Positions 11,560 through 21,450 of a DNA stretch of 41,376 nt are shown piece by piece. The stretch spans positions 1 to 41,376 of the forward strand of contig LRSR01011551.1 of NCBI GenBank assembly GCA_001579985.1, given 5' to 3'. The notes below the pieces were generated by a model. It searched no databases. It was not told the origin of the DNA and saw only the letters and a program-made list of their open reading frames with translations. Source of the DNA: Hypsibius dujardini. Taxonomy: Eukaryota > Tardigrada > Eutardigrada > Parachela > Hypsibiidae. Each line of letters starts with the position of its first letter. Position 1 is the first letter of the stretch. A program made the position numbers and the translations under genes.

Positions 11560-12416
11560 AACAGACAGACAGACAAACAGACAGACAGGCAGACACTGCC
11601 TTACCTTGCCGATTGACATAGACGGAATCAATTCCTCTCTCGCAAAGGCGGTTAAAGTATCGTCATGCATCCATCCAGACTTGTTTGTTGCGAGTAAGAA
11701 GTTCCCATCGGTCCCATCCGCACGCGATGCCGTCATCACAACACCGTCGTAAAGAATAAGGGGCCGGAGCATGTAGCCGGCTGCATTACCGCAAGCGAGA
11801 ACGGTCAACTGAGTTCGGTCATCTCCATCGTAAAACGACGTTACATTCTTGGTTCCCTTTCGCCCATAAACCTTTCCGTACCGACCGCCCAGAGCAAATC
11901 CGCTTTCGTCCAAGTTCCATAAGCTGCTAGGATTTTCCAAATATCTTTCCTCTTTCAAACCGGCGATGACGGTGATGTACTGCATGCAGAGCTCCTCCGT
12001 CCACTGCCTGGATTTCTTATGACTATCTGCCTGGCTGATCCGTTCGGACAAGACTGGATGACGCTTTAGGAACGCTCGGTGCCATCCATTAGTGAAGGTT
12101 TGATGAGGCAGCGCCTTGTCCTCGCATAATCCGTGGACGACTTTTTGAGATGAAATTTTGACAACGGAATTCCTATTTCCGCGCAGCGCAACAATAGATC
12201 GCAAATGACAAGCTCCTCCTCTGCCATGAACTTCGTTCGTCGCCCCGGAGGTCCAATATCTCGCTTCTCCAAATGACGATGAAGAGTAGTGCGGCCAATT
12301 TCAAAATTTTCCGCTGCTTGACGAACACTCACTCCTCCGACAATCACTGCTTCAATTGCCTCATCTAATGCGCTACTCATTTCCCGGTTAGAAAACGTCA
12401 AAGTTACAGACAACAC
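10495..12416 (-). pseudogene. pogo/Tigger-like DDE transposase gene, nearly intact with two lesions
   Basis: Exons on the minus strand: about 12416/12377-11605, 11454-11239, 11151-10495. The N-terminus has a helix-turn-helix (DEAIEAVIVGGVSVRQAAEN, IGRTTLHRHLEKRD), then WHRAFLKRHPVLSERIS (CENP-B-like second domain). The DDE core has NLDESGFALGG, VIFMDGHSSHL and GKLQPLDVCVFGGVKYKWRR, holding the three expected acidic positions. A C-terminal SGFRKTGLFPFDS and a lysine-rich tail follow. Two defects are seen: the frame slips by one at an A/T run near 12155-12160, and a TAG at 11239-11241 sits exactly at the donor site (TTAG|gtacaa). An ACAG tract fills intron 1. Transposition function is therefore doubtful for this copy. 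Confidence 0.82.
11508..11590. repeat. (ACAG)n microsatellite in transposase intron 1
   Basis: About 80 bp of ACAG/ACAA units lie between the donor (GGCAAG|gtaagg on the minus strand, at 11605/11604) and the acceptor (ttgcag|AATGTC at 11454). Confidence 0.92.
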
Positions 12417-12874
12417 AGATGATTTTATGATGAATACATATTAGGCCAAGTTTGGTTTAGTCGCGTTCCCAAATTTAAAATTAGAATGAAACTGGTGCAG
12501 TGAGCTGGTAAACCGCATCTTCACACCTCAGGTGCGAACAACAACCGCAATCAGCTGATCCATCTGTTGCACGCAATGCAAGCAGACCGACACACACCTG
12601 CAATCTCATTGCCAGTGGCGCCCCCTGTAGTCTTCCGTCACAATTTTTCACAGCAAAATCATGAAGAAGTATTTCCAAATCGCTTCTGTTAATGAGTAAC
12701 TCAACATACGTTACTGTTTCTGACTGTATTGCATGGGTATAATTATTCTAGATGTTTTGAAATTCTTGAAGTGGGATAACTTCGCGTGGTTTTCATACAG
12801 CTTCCCTTGAAATTAGATGGCCCGAATCGTTGCTCGTTTTTGCAAGTAGCCCGAATTGCTGCCCTTGCCTCATA

Positions 12875-13129
12875 CTATCAATCTGAATGAACGTGATGGG
12901 GCATAATGGGAAGAAATAGGTAATTTGCCTATGCGGTCATTTCGGTTTATGAAAAAAATTCTGGACAAGGAGTTGAATTCACGGAATTCAACAGATACAG
13001 TCACCCTTGCTTTTGAGCCTGATTCCAGCGACTAAGATTGAACACATCAGTAGTTACCATAAATGTTTCATCACACTTCCCCATTCAGAATTTAACTTCA
13101 AATCGATTAATATTAGCCAAACATCGTAG
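12875..13129. repeat. 3' flank of LRR copy A, conserved among copies
   Basis: After the transposon the family 3' flank resumes (ctgaatgaacgtgatggggcataatgggaag...). It matches 13595-14085, 24010-24400 and 28330-29090, then passes directly into exon 2 of copy B. Copy B therefore has lost its own promoter and exon 1. Confidence 0.75.
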
Positions 13130-13578
13130 GTGGATTAAACGCTGATGAAATCGAAGACCTATACTACTACACGGAGGATTGGAGCGGGGAGACGGGTGAA
13201 CCTTTAACCACATCTACCACCAGAGGTCGAATGAGAAAAGTTTTTAGTAAGCTGCTTCATGAGAATCTCAATGATAACAAAAGTGTAAACGGTATTTCTG
13301 CTCATTGCGCTTTAATTCTTCACAGCCCGTTCAACAACACACAATACTTACTGGAAAAACGGTAAGTGGAAACGGGTAAACGGTCATTGTTTTCAAGAAT
13401 GGCTGCAACTACGCCCTTATTTGCTTGCGCCAAAACTTAGGACGTATTGTACAGTCTTGGAGGCGTAAGGTGCGCAAAACACGAGAAAAGAATAATTTTC
13501 GTTTCGGTTGATTGTGCCACGCCCAAACTGATTGCCGACAATATGGACGAACCGTTTTGATCCCTGATCGAAATGTAG
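13130..13578 (+). pseudogene. Secreted LRR family, copy B: exons 2, 3 and a fused 3' end of exon 4
   Basis: Exon 2 (13130-13246, acidic linker GLNADEIEDLYYYTEDW...) and the microexon (13326-13361) are kept. The intron then runs straight into the last part of exon 4 at about 13395 (tggctgcaactacgccc...), a deletion of roughly 700 bp relative to copy E. Later frame breaks occur before the family stop (13576-13578). No signal-peptide exon is present, so this is a dead fragment. Confidence 0.82.
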
Positions 13579-14085
13579 AACATCATGTGATTTCGGTTCG
13601 GATGCCGGACAGTCAAACCGCCAGTTTTCCTTTACGTGTAATATCAGTCTGAATGAGCGTCATGGGGCTCAATGAAAAGGAACGGGTGTTTTGCCTATGT
13701 GTTCATTCCGGTTTATAAAAACTTTTCTGGACACGGAGTTGAATTCACGAAATTCAACCAATTTCAGTCGTCCCTGTTATCAAGCTTGATTCCAGCGACT
13801 AAGACTGCGCACATCAGTGGGGCTTTGCTGCAAATTAACGTACACTTTTCATTACACTTCCCCATCCAGAATTCAACTTCGAATTATTTTTATTATTAAT
13901 AATAGCCAAACATTGTTTCAGAAAAGAATGGAACTCGAGGAGCGTCTTTGCAGTAGAACTGGCACGCGATAATACTTCTCTAGAATCGGCCGTTTCTTTT
14001 GTCTCTTGAGTCTCGCAAAAGTTGAGGCTAATTATTGCCAATTAATTTCAAATTGAATTTGGAGATGATTTCAAGACATTTCAAA
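13579..14085. repeat. 3' flank of LRR copy B
   Basis: Similar to the flanks of copies A, D and E (gttgaattcacgaaattcaac..., ccatccagaattcaacttcgaa..., gagtctcgcaaaagttgaggcta). It shows that the duplicated unit extends about 500 bp past the stop codon. Confidence 0.75.
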
Positions 14086-14416
14086 ACGATCTATATTATT
14101 TTTTTTTCAAAGGCACATTTATGTAACGTATATAAAACATTATTTCGCTGGTTGAGCCTTGAAATCTTTCTAATCAACTTTTGGGGAAGAGACGTTCAGT
14201 TGCAGTGTACGCCACCAATTGATTGCTTGATTGGTCATGTTTTTGCCGATCATCAGTTCACGATTATTGCTTACTTCATTCGTTAAGTAAGTCACTACTC
14301 TTCCCTCTACTTATCTGCATGAGCAGAAAATTGGCAACCTCCATTATTATTTAAAAAAAAATTAAGTAACATTACTTATTTAGGAATTCTCATATTTTCT
14401 TTTTTTCCATTCGTAG

Positions 14417-14804
14417 ATGCAACATCAACTGAACCTGCTGTGTTAGAACCAGGGAACGAGAAGTGGCATGTGGTTCGGAGCGGCGACACGGCGTATAACA
14501 TTGCTCTGACAAATGGAATAACCTTGGCGCAGTTAAGGGCGTTGAATCCCGGACGTGGAACGATGGAGATGATCTATCCGGGGGAGCGGATTGCGCTGCC
14601 TGGTGGTAGCGCTTTTCCGGTGTCCAGTGCGTCAATTGGGTCGGGTAGTGCGGAGAATGGAAAGTGGCATACCGTGCAGAGCGGCGACACGGCGTATAAT
14701 ATTGCCCTGACGAATGGAATGACATTGGATCAACTCCGAAAGTTGAACCCCGGGAGGGGAACTATGGAGATGATTAATCCGGGTGATCGCATCGCACTCG
14801 GTTG
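14417..14804 (+). CDS. Two-module LysM-domain protein, 3' exon
   Basis: The exon encodes about 128 residues with two LysM modules of about 45 residues: WHVVRSGDTAYNIALTNG...GTMEMIYPGERIALP and WHTVQSGDTAYNIALTNG...GTMEMINPGDRIALG, separated by a Ser/Gly/Pro linker. LysM modules bind N-acetylglucosamine polymers such as chitin or peptidoglycan. The two modules are nearly identical, 198 bp apart, so one arose by internal duplication. The acceptor may be tcgtag at 14416 (phase 1). The frame is open further left to 14323 and includes a hydrophobic ILIFSFFPFVDA, but no ATG, so a first exon upstream is needed and I could not place it. It ends at TGA 14802-14804. The higher GC than its surroundings is notable. 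Confidence 0.85.
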
Positions 14805-15580
14805 ACGCGAAGAACGGATCGCTCGTTTTTTAACTCACTGTTTTGTAAGCGATCCTACTTTTTTGTTTTTTTACGTTTTATCAAACGACAACTTAAGAGA
14901 TCGAAAGTTTTTACAGTTGGTACTTTTAGCCATTCCACTCTGTTTGTACGTCTTGTATGTACTATCTACAGACGCGTTATCCAGCCAAGTTGAACCGTGT
15001 TTTTGATTGACATTTCGAATGACTTCACGCCTTTAAAAAATTACAATAGGTGTTCTATCTGAAGATTTTATTTCTCCTCCTGCACCATAAGAACTCTTCT
15101 CGACTAAGATTGGAGAGTCCAAACACACAAACCAACGTCAAATCTTTGACCACTCCCGACGCATTGCACGAATGAGACCGGCCAAAATTTTAGCCTTACG
15201 CTACTACAAACAACGCTTAAAAATGTCACTGATGGAATAATGGCCAGTCCGAAGGAGGAATAAATTGGTACTTCTTGTCTTCTTACAGATCAAATAAATG
15301 CGACCGCGAATTTCCGAATTTCCCAATTGAATTCCCTTGACAGGTCCGACGGATCACTTGTTCAAACCCGTTCATCATCATGTACTTTCCAAGTTTCTTC
15401 TTTCTTGGGTCGGCACTAAAAGCTATATATATACGGCAGAGGACGTGAAACGAAGCATCATATATGTTCACTCCGTCTTGATTAATAATACTTCAAACAC
15501 TCTAGAATTGTTCCCTCTCGTTTTGCCTTGCGTGTCCATGACCTTGGGTCGAACACACCCCACCATGTAGGAAGTTCTAC
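14805..15580. other. Spacer between LysM gene and LRR copy C, nothing recognised
   Basis: It contains only short frames on either strand with no recognisable domain. From about 15590 the conserved 5' flank of the LRR family begins (gcgaacaaaggtcaattaaac...). Confidence 0.4.
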
Positions 15581-15823
15581 AACATAGTTAGCGAACAAAG
15601 GTCAATTAAACAAAATCCGGTTTAATATCATTGAAAAAATCTCGAACTGATTTCTACTTTCCGCTTACGTCATTTCTCCCCACTGTACCTGCTTTCAAAG
15701 CAGAAAAGCACACACCCTGTTTCCGGCTTCAAATAGCCGAAGAATTGGGGCCTGTCACTATCTGTCGCGGCAATTTCACACAACAGTTTCGTTATTCTTC
15801 CTTGAAACATCTCCAGATTGGGT

Positions 15824-16249
15824 ATGCATTTTGCGATGGAAAAAATCCACACCTTGGTTATTTGTATCCTCGTTTGTGAGTTAATCGGTAAGCTCACGTG
15901 ACATTAACCACATCTGAATTGTTAGGATTTTGCTGCTGGTTTTATGATATTATGTTATTCCAATTTTTCACATTTAGCATTTTAATTCATACACCATTGT
16001 AGGTGGATTGGGCGCTGATGAAATCGAAGACCTACAGTATACTATACGGAAAATTGGAGCTGGAAGACGGGCAAACCGATAACCACATCGTCCACCAGAG
16101 GTCGAATGAGATCAGTTTTCAGTAAGCCGCTTCATGAGAATCTCAATGGAAACCAAAGTGCAAAACGGTATTTTTGCTCCATGCGCTTTGATTCTTCACA
16201 GACCGCCCAACAACTCGTTCGACAACAGACAATTCTCGTTGGGAATACG
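15824..16249 (+). pseudogene. Secreted LRR family, copy C: exons 1-3, frameshifted, exon 4 absent
   Basis: Exon 1 (15824-15887) has a signal peptide (MHFAMEKIHTLVICILVCEL). Exon 2 (16003-16121) is 119 nt where the family has 117; the shift after GADEIEDLQ leads to a stop. The microexon (16202-16249) is 48 nt, with a 12-nt expansion that repeats the RPTT/RSTT motif. Intron 3 sequence is shared with copy D up to about 16610 and then stops; the LRR exon is missing. Confidence 0.8.
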
Positions 16250-16853
16250 GTGAGTGAAAACGAACAAGCATTCATGGTTTCTAATGAAATTTATCGAGTG
16301 AAGATGGTTGAGAGAAAGTCATTAACTGACTGCTCTGTAAAAAAGGACCATTCTTGAACGGGATTGTTAAAAATTTTTCCTAGTTTTTATTATTTAATTA
16401 TTCGATAGTGACTAGTGGCGCCGCTCCTGGCGTAAACTTATTTGTTGGTAAAGCCAATCGATTTGAAATACTAAAGTGGTAATTTATGAAAATTCTATTT
16501 AAATTGCCTCTCGCACTTATTGTCAAAATTAGAAAAAAAATGAGTTTTAGCTGTTCTACAAAGTTGGAAATTCTGCAAACAACAAACTGATATACGTGTG
16601 CAGAGGTGTGGTCTCTTTCTGCAGTACACAAACGTTGCATCGGAAACTTCAGAGAGCCGATTTGAAAATTGCCGCATAAACATCAACAGTTCTTTGCCGC
16701 CGGCACAAATCACAATATTACAAATGAGAAACTGCAATTGACAGTACTAATCAAAGACAGGAAAGTTTGTCTTATCAATCAATGTGTGGAACATTCTACA
16801 GACCGTGTACTAAATAATAACTGCATACCTTCCTCAGTTGACTTTAACAAAAA

Positions 16854-17941
16854 ATGATCTTAACAAAGTTCGTCGTATTGATGACGCTGGGGATGCTCGT
16901 GAGCCATCGAGAGACGTCCGCCAGATTGTCCGGAAATAATAGTGAAAATGACCCTCGCCATGATATACGGCGCTCATCTGAAAAATGGCTTCTTTTTTAT
17001 ATTCACATATGTCGTTTAAGCTTTATTGTTTCAGAAACGACAAATCCGAGTGCTGAAAGTGTGAAACCGACTGAGCCTAAACAAAAGAGTTAGTCCGCAT
17101 GTTCACTATTTACCAGAAATATCCGGTCAATGTGGGCATCAAATATGCAGGTTCCAATAAACCGTCGGATTACTACTGCGACGTCCGTGCCGATCCCTGG
17201 ACCAAACTTATCAGCTGCTGCCCGATCGGCTACACCGTGAGCTGGAACAATATCGGCTCAAAGATCTGTGTGCATGGCGAAGACCGGACGGAGAGCGATC
17301 AGCCGCCCACCAACGTCAGGCAGAAATTAGGTAAGATGAAACACTTTGCCGGATATCGCTTATTCGGATGTTAAATCTAAACCAGACCAAAAAATAAACT
17401 AAAACTAAACGAACATTTTTAGTAACTAATTTACTGGCTTCAGTTTCTTTAGTTGATTAAAAAAGAAATCTAAACGTTTAATTATTGAAATTTAAATGGG
17501 AGAAACTATAAGATACTAATTAGTTAACTAATTTCGACTACAAACAGACTAAAAGTTTTAGTTACGAAAAGAAACGAAACAAAATTTTTAATAATTTATT
17601 TTTAGTTAGCTGACAAAATTAATTATTTCACTAATTTTAGTTTTGCCACCATTAATTGTAACTAATTAATTAATTGTTTACTATTTATTATTTGTTTAAT
17701 AATTATTTTTCGCCAATTTTCCTCTGACAACAAATGTACGGGTATAAAGTTTTACACCATACAGGGTCTGCGTGTTGATAATCAATTTTCTGCAGACGAG
17801 GTCATCGTCGCGATCAGGAGGTCGACCCAGCTGTGGACTATGGCGCAGTGCTTTTACTCCGCACCGAGTGCGTTTTACTGTGACTTCTCAACGCCGTCCA
17901 GTGGCATTGATGCATTGAAAGCGCGGTTCGCCAAATCCTAA
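16854..17941 (+). CDS. Unrecognised small secreted protein with cysteines (exon model partly uncertain)
   Basis: The start ATG at 16854 gives a good signal peptide (MILTKFVVLMTLGMLVSHRE). A later exon, open from about 17084 to 17330, holds SDYYCDVRADPWTKLISCCP and IGYTVSWNNIGSKICVHGED. It splices in phase 1 (AG|gtaaga) to a last exon 17796-17941 (TQLWTMAQCFYSAPSAFYCD..., stop TAA). The join between the signal peptide and the CCP exon is unresolved: a Thr/Pro-rich stretch after ttcag (17035) ends at a TAG at 17093-17095 in its frame. Six cysteines in the last two exons suggest disulfides. I do not recognise the family. It follows the broken intron 3 of LRR copy C. Confidence 0.5.
17375..17740. 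repeat. AT-rich low-complexity tract rich in TTAGTTAACTAA words
   Basis: This lies inside the last intron of the preceding gene. Many overlapping ttagtta/taactaa words give self-complementary sequence over more than 300 bp. No coding or element ends are seen. Confidence 0.55.
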
Positions 17942-18452
17942 TGCATTCTGCGGAAGGATTCTTGATTTGGTGTGTCCCATTTTTCTAGCATGAGGTTCAT
18001 TGTTATAATTATACAGAGTGAAGAATTTGTTCCAATGACCGCGGAACGGGATACCTGTATCAAATGTTGGACACGCCCAACAAGTCCCCATATCCAATCA
18101 TGATAGTTCTTTAACTCACGAGTATCATACTTAGTTTGTAACTCTGTCCACTCTATTAACCCTATTCTGATGTATGTGCCATTTACCTTCATTTCTATAG
18201 TTAAAACTTTACTATATAATAGTGTGTTTTATTATTTCTACAGTCAGTTCTACTTCTTCTTTCCTTTCTTCCAGTTTATTTCTCTAACGGTCTTTACTAT
18301 CAGTCTAATAAACTTGTTAACTATCCAACTGACGGTTGGTAAACCTAACACAAACATAGGCAGTGACTTGTATTTGTTTAATAGTGAACATTTTTTTAGT
18401 TATTTCTTTTCGATGACCGATCGTGGCACGTGTTAAAAAACGCGTTTCCTAG
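17942..18452. other. AT-rich spacer, nothing recognised
   Basis: Short frames only. No domain, RNA gene or repeat end is apparent in either strand. Confidence 0.35.
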
Positions 18453-18684
18453 CGATCTTGAGTTTGAAATATGTGGCAACATATTTGAGAGGCTGGCCGT
18501 GCGCGATCCAGTCGAATACTTGGTCCGATTGCTCTGAACTGCATTTTGGCTTTCCGCTGAATGTTGTCAGCACTTACGTCTGCCAGATCGAGACTGCCCC
18601 TGTCGGCCGGCCGAGCCACGGCACGCTCAGCGGACTGCGCGAAGGGAGTTTTGGACGGACCGACGGACGGAATGACTGGCGAAG
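18453..18684 (+). other. Possible isolated exon of unknown gene
   Basis: This GC-richer stretch is open, bounded by a cctag acceptor-like site and a GAAG|gtaaac donor-like site. It encodes SNTWSDCSELHFGFPLNVVS, TYVCQIETAPVGRPSHG and a basic end. I do not recognise it, and no partner exon is evident within 1 kb, so it may be a chance open frame or a transposon piece. Confidence 0.25.
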
Positions 18685-18689
18685 GTAAA

Positions 18690-19440
18690 CGGGTAGGTGG
18701 CTGATGGGCAGCTGGCCGAACGGTGACCAGCACCCAAAAGGCTTTAGATAGTGGCCGACCGTTGCACCTGCATGCGGCCATGGTCGGCTGTCCAAACGGT
18801 AGAAGGCCCAGAAAGCTAGTGCACTACTTCAGTCTTTCGAGCCAATTGCCACCCACTCGGGCGTCTCATCTTTTCGTTATTTCCCATCTAACCATCACAC
18901 TCCAACCAACCTCCGCTAAAACGTCGGCCATTATACCAGACCTTCCGCGGCTCGGATTGCCGGCCGCATTCAGTACATCAATCCGTCCGTGCATCTGCTT
19001 GTCTGTTCGTCCGTTGTTCATTAGAGAGATATAGTCCTAATATTATTAATCGGCTAAAAAAAACCTGAGTAGTAAGCAGATTTTGGGCCGAAAACCAACC
19101 GCCTCCCCCTCTAAAATAATCATGCGTCCAGATAGATTCTTTTTACTGGAAAAAATAAAACTATAATACTACTGTAACTTTCACACTAAACTGCAGTAGT
19201 ACATCGTTCTGTGGAGAGACTTATGAACTATGCAGATGTACTGTACGCTCCCAATTTCAAGGGTCGATTATGAACCACCCCCGCTGATTCACGTCAAGCT
19301 TGAGCGGATCGTTCAATTCCGTTCAATTGTCCGTGATTGGCCCGTTGGTTTTTGCCTGATAGACTATGCTACCTTGCTTGATTGAAATGATGATTGAACG
19401 GCATTTGCGAATAAAAATATTATCTCTTTTCAACTAAGGT
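18690..19440. other. Spacer, nothing recognised
   Basis: Contains only short unsupported frames; the interval ends just before the decayed transposase start at 19464. Confidence 0.35.
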
Positions 19441-19463
19441 CGATTGATTGTTTCGTTTAAAAA

Positions 19464-20515
19464 AATGCCGCGCATTATTCACTCACCACGCAAAATTAAT
19501 CGGATTCTCCAGCAATATCGGGAAAACAGTGTTTCCATCGCAAAGTTTGCGCAACAGGAGCACGTTCCGAAATCCTGTTGCAGCGCTGGCTCAAGTAAAT
19601 TATCATTCCCGACTGTGCTTGATTGATGTATTAACTCAATTATATTAAGGCCTATGTGCGGGTGCTTGATTGATTTGATTGGCTGGATATTAGAGCTTCT
19701 ATTGATTGCCTGATTTACCGTTGTTGACTACAATCACAGGTTTTGATTGGATTGATTTACAACGTTACTTCGGGTGCTTGATTGTTTGATTAGCAGTGCT
19801 AAAAAATTGTGTGATTGACCGCAAACTCTTTTTATTCAACGTAAAAATGGACCATCCCCACCCAATTCGAAAGTCATTTTCACTGTTTCCCTCACTTGCC
19901 AAGCTGATGGAACGATATTGCTAGCAATAGTCGTTTTTAAAGCAGCCGATAAGATGACCGGTGTGTTGTCTGAAAAAGTCCTGAACTAGTTGCAAACATC
20001 TTGGAATATGATTGTGAAGAGTTCCCGGTTTGACTGGTGGAAGCAGCAACTGCGCGAAGAATACCTCGACGTCTTCTTTTCAAAAGGGGAGGACACGAAG
20101 TATCTGTTCATTGATCGTTATCCTCTGCAAAAAATGGCGGAATTTGAATGGATGCTTGAAGAAAGAAACACTGAACAGGTGGAATATAAGACAGACGATT
20201 TAGATTACTAATTGACTAGTCGGTGCACGGCTAAATCGGTCCAATAAACAGACTTATCTGATAACTTAATTAATTGTTCATTTTTTCAAACAAGTGGCAG
20301 AATTGCTTGCTGTTAGCTCAAACTTCGACCACCCCTATTTCACCCGATTGCGACAGTCACAGATTGGTTTAAATTCGACCACTAGAAATTGTAACCACGC
20401 GTATATTTCATTTGTAGATCTTCATTCCTGCTGGATTAACTGGTCAGCATCAGCCCTTGGATGTCGGAGTAAATAAGCCGTTTAAAGCTCAGTATAGAAA
20501 AGAATTTCATAAATG
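19464..20515 (+). pseudogene. Decayed pogo/Tigger-like transposase: helix-turn-helix start and QPLD end
   Basis: ATG at 19464 opens MPRIIHSPRKINRILQQYRE, NSVSIAKFAQQEHVPKS, the helix-turn-helix of pogo-type transposases. A one-base slip then restores LLQRWLK before a donor (TCAA|gtaaat). A TGATTGATT-rich intron follows. An open stretch (19990-20211) has FDWWKQQLREEYLDVFFSKG and an acidic tail. At about 20420-20515 comes IPAGLTGQHQPLDVGVNKPF then KAQYRKEFHKW, the third-acidic-residue region. The first two catalytic aspartate motifs were not found, so the element is dead. Confidence 0.65.
19600..19830. repeat. TGATTGATT-type scattered repeat
   Basis: At least eight imperfect tgcttgattg/ttgattgattg words lie in the intron of the decayed transposase. 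Similar words occur in the ALAS introns and at 39645-39830. Confidence 0.55.
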
Positions 20516-20519
20516 GCGA

Positions 20520-20704
20520 AAGATGGATCGAGCTTTTTTCCTCTAAGGATCCCAGCCGCGGCACGAGCCGACGGCTCTGCTTGAGGTTTTAACCAAGCCG
20601 TTTTAAGCCTGCTTGGTCGGTCAGCCATCGAAATGAGCCGGCACGAGCTGGCTTGGGGTTCGAGCCGAGCCACAAGCCAGTCGGCTAAGCCGTTGCCATC
20701 CCTA
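20520..20704. mobile_element. Right half of the hAT-like element seen at 6408-7389
   Basis: The sequence from ggatcgagcttttttcctctaagg to the terminus AGCCGTTGCCATCCCTA matches 7205-7389. Read inward the end is TAGGGATGGCAACGGCTTAG, the better-preserved version. It abuts the duplicated segment 20706-21040, as in copy 1, so the insertion predates duplication. Confidence 0.6.
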
Positions 20705-20705
20705 A

Positions 20706-21040
20706 ACGCCACCCCTGTGCCCAGGCATATTTTTTTCGAGCACTCTCCTGCTCGCCTTCAGACTGCCGCGTTTTCGCCTACTGGCACAGCGGACACTTGT
20801 TGGAGGTTGAAACGAAGTTAGCTTTCTCATCACTAACTTTCTCTAGCAATGATGCCCGACCTCGATTTGTACTGTAGGGTGTTTTGTGAGGTCTCGTCTA
20901 AAGATATGGAGTGAAGACTTAACATCTCTGCAGTGAATGGAATCGGATGTCACGTTCTTCGCCTACGAATAGGGTTTTGACTACCCCTCACATGCGAGAT
21001 AGAAAACTAGGAACGACGTACTTTTCCCCCATTGCTTAGA
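20706..21040. repeat. Duplicated segment upstream of LRR copies, copy 2
   Basis: Matches 7390-7740 and 25915-26260 along most of its length. It precedes the conserved 5' flank of LRR copy D. Confidence 0.75.
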
Positions 21041-21159
21041 ACGATGTACATGATAACAGGGGAGCTAGTCACAATTTCTATATTATCGTACTATCGATTT
21101 CGAAGTCTAGACTGCACCCTGCAGTAAGTGTGAGTTCTGTTCGAATGACCATGTCTCAA

Positions 21160-21450
21160 TCTTCTGGTACTCAGGCGTTAGTGAGTGTGGCTTTATTATG
21201 ACAGTTCTCGACATGGTTGGCGAACAAAGGTCAATTAAACAAAATCCGTTTTATTATCATTGAAAAAATCTCGAACTGATTTCTATTTTCCGCTCACGTC
21301 ATGTCTTCCCCACTGTATCTGCTTTCAAAGCAGAAAAAGACACACCCTGTTTGCGGCTTGAAATATATAAAAAGTTCGTTGACACTGTTTGTCGCGGCAA
21401 TTTCACATACAATTTTTGTCATTCTTCCACGAAACATCTCCGGATTGGAA
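21160..21450 (+). promoter_or_regulatory. Conserved 5' flank of the LRR family (copy D); candidate promoter
   Basis: About 250 bp upstream of the start codon is shared by copies A (about 8937-9181), C (15590-15823), D and E (26500-26785): tcgacatggttggcgaacaaaggtcaatt, a ttccgctcacgtcatg core resembling a CRE-like element, and ctgtacctgctttcaaagcagaaa. Only copy D has a good TATA-like word (tatataaaaag, about 21364). Promoter function is inferred from position and conservation between copies. Confidence 0.45.

Larger units (their letters stand above)
10355..12872 (-). mobile_element. pogo/Tigger-superfamily DNA transposon with TA target duplication
   Basis: The ends are inverted repeats of about 55 bp: left TGAGGTAAGGGCAGCAATTC, right (read inward) TGAGGCAAGGGCAGCAATTC. 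Each carries a second copy of the word AATTCGGGCCA about 25 bp further in, likely a transposase-binding site. TA dinucleotides at 10353-10354 and 12873-12874 are the target duplication. The flanking DNA is the 3' flank of LRR copy A and rejoins cleanly when the 2518-bp element is removed. It carries one transposase gene on the minus strand. Confidence 0.88.

Noticed and set aside
14238-14290. MFLPIISSRLLLTSF as the first exon of the LysM gene
   Set aside because: It looks like a signal peptide and is followed by gtaagt, but the donor phase does not match either candidate LysM acceptor and the join would create an immediate stop.
14390-14725. 111-codon minus-strand frame opposite the LysM exon
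   Set aside because: Shadow; the plus strand has two clear LysM modules.
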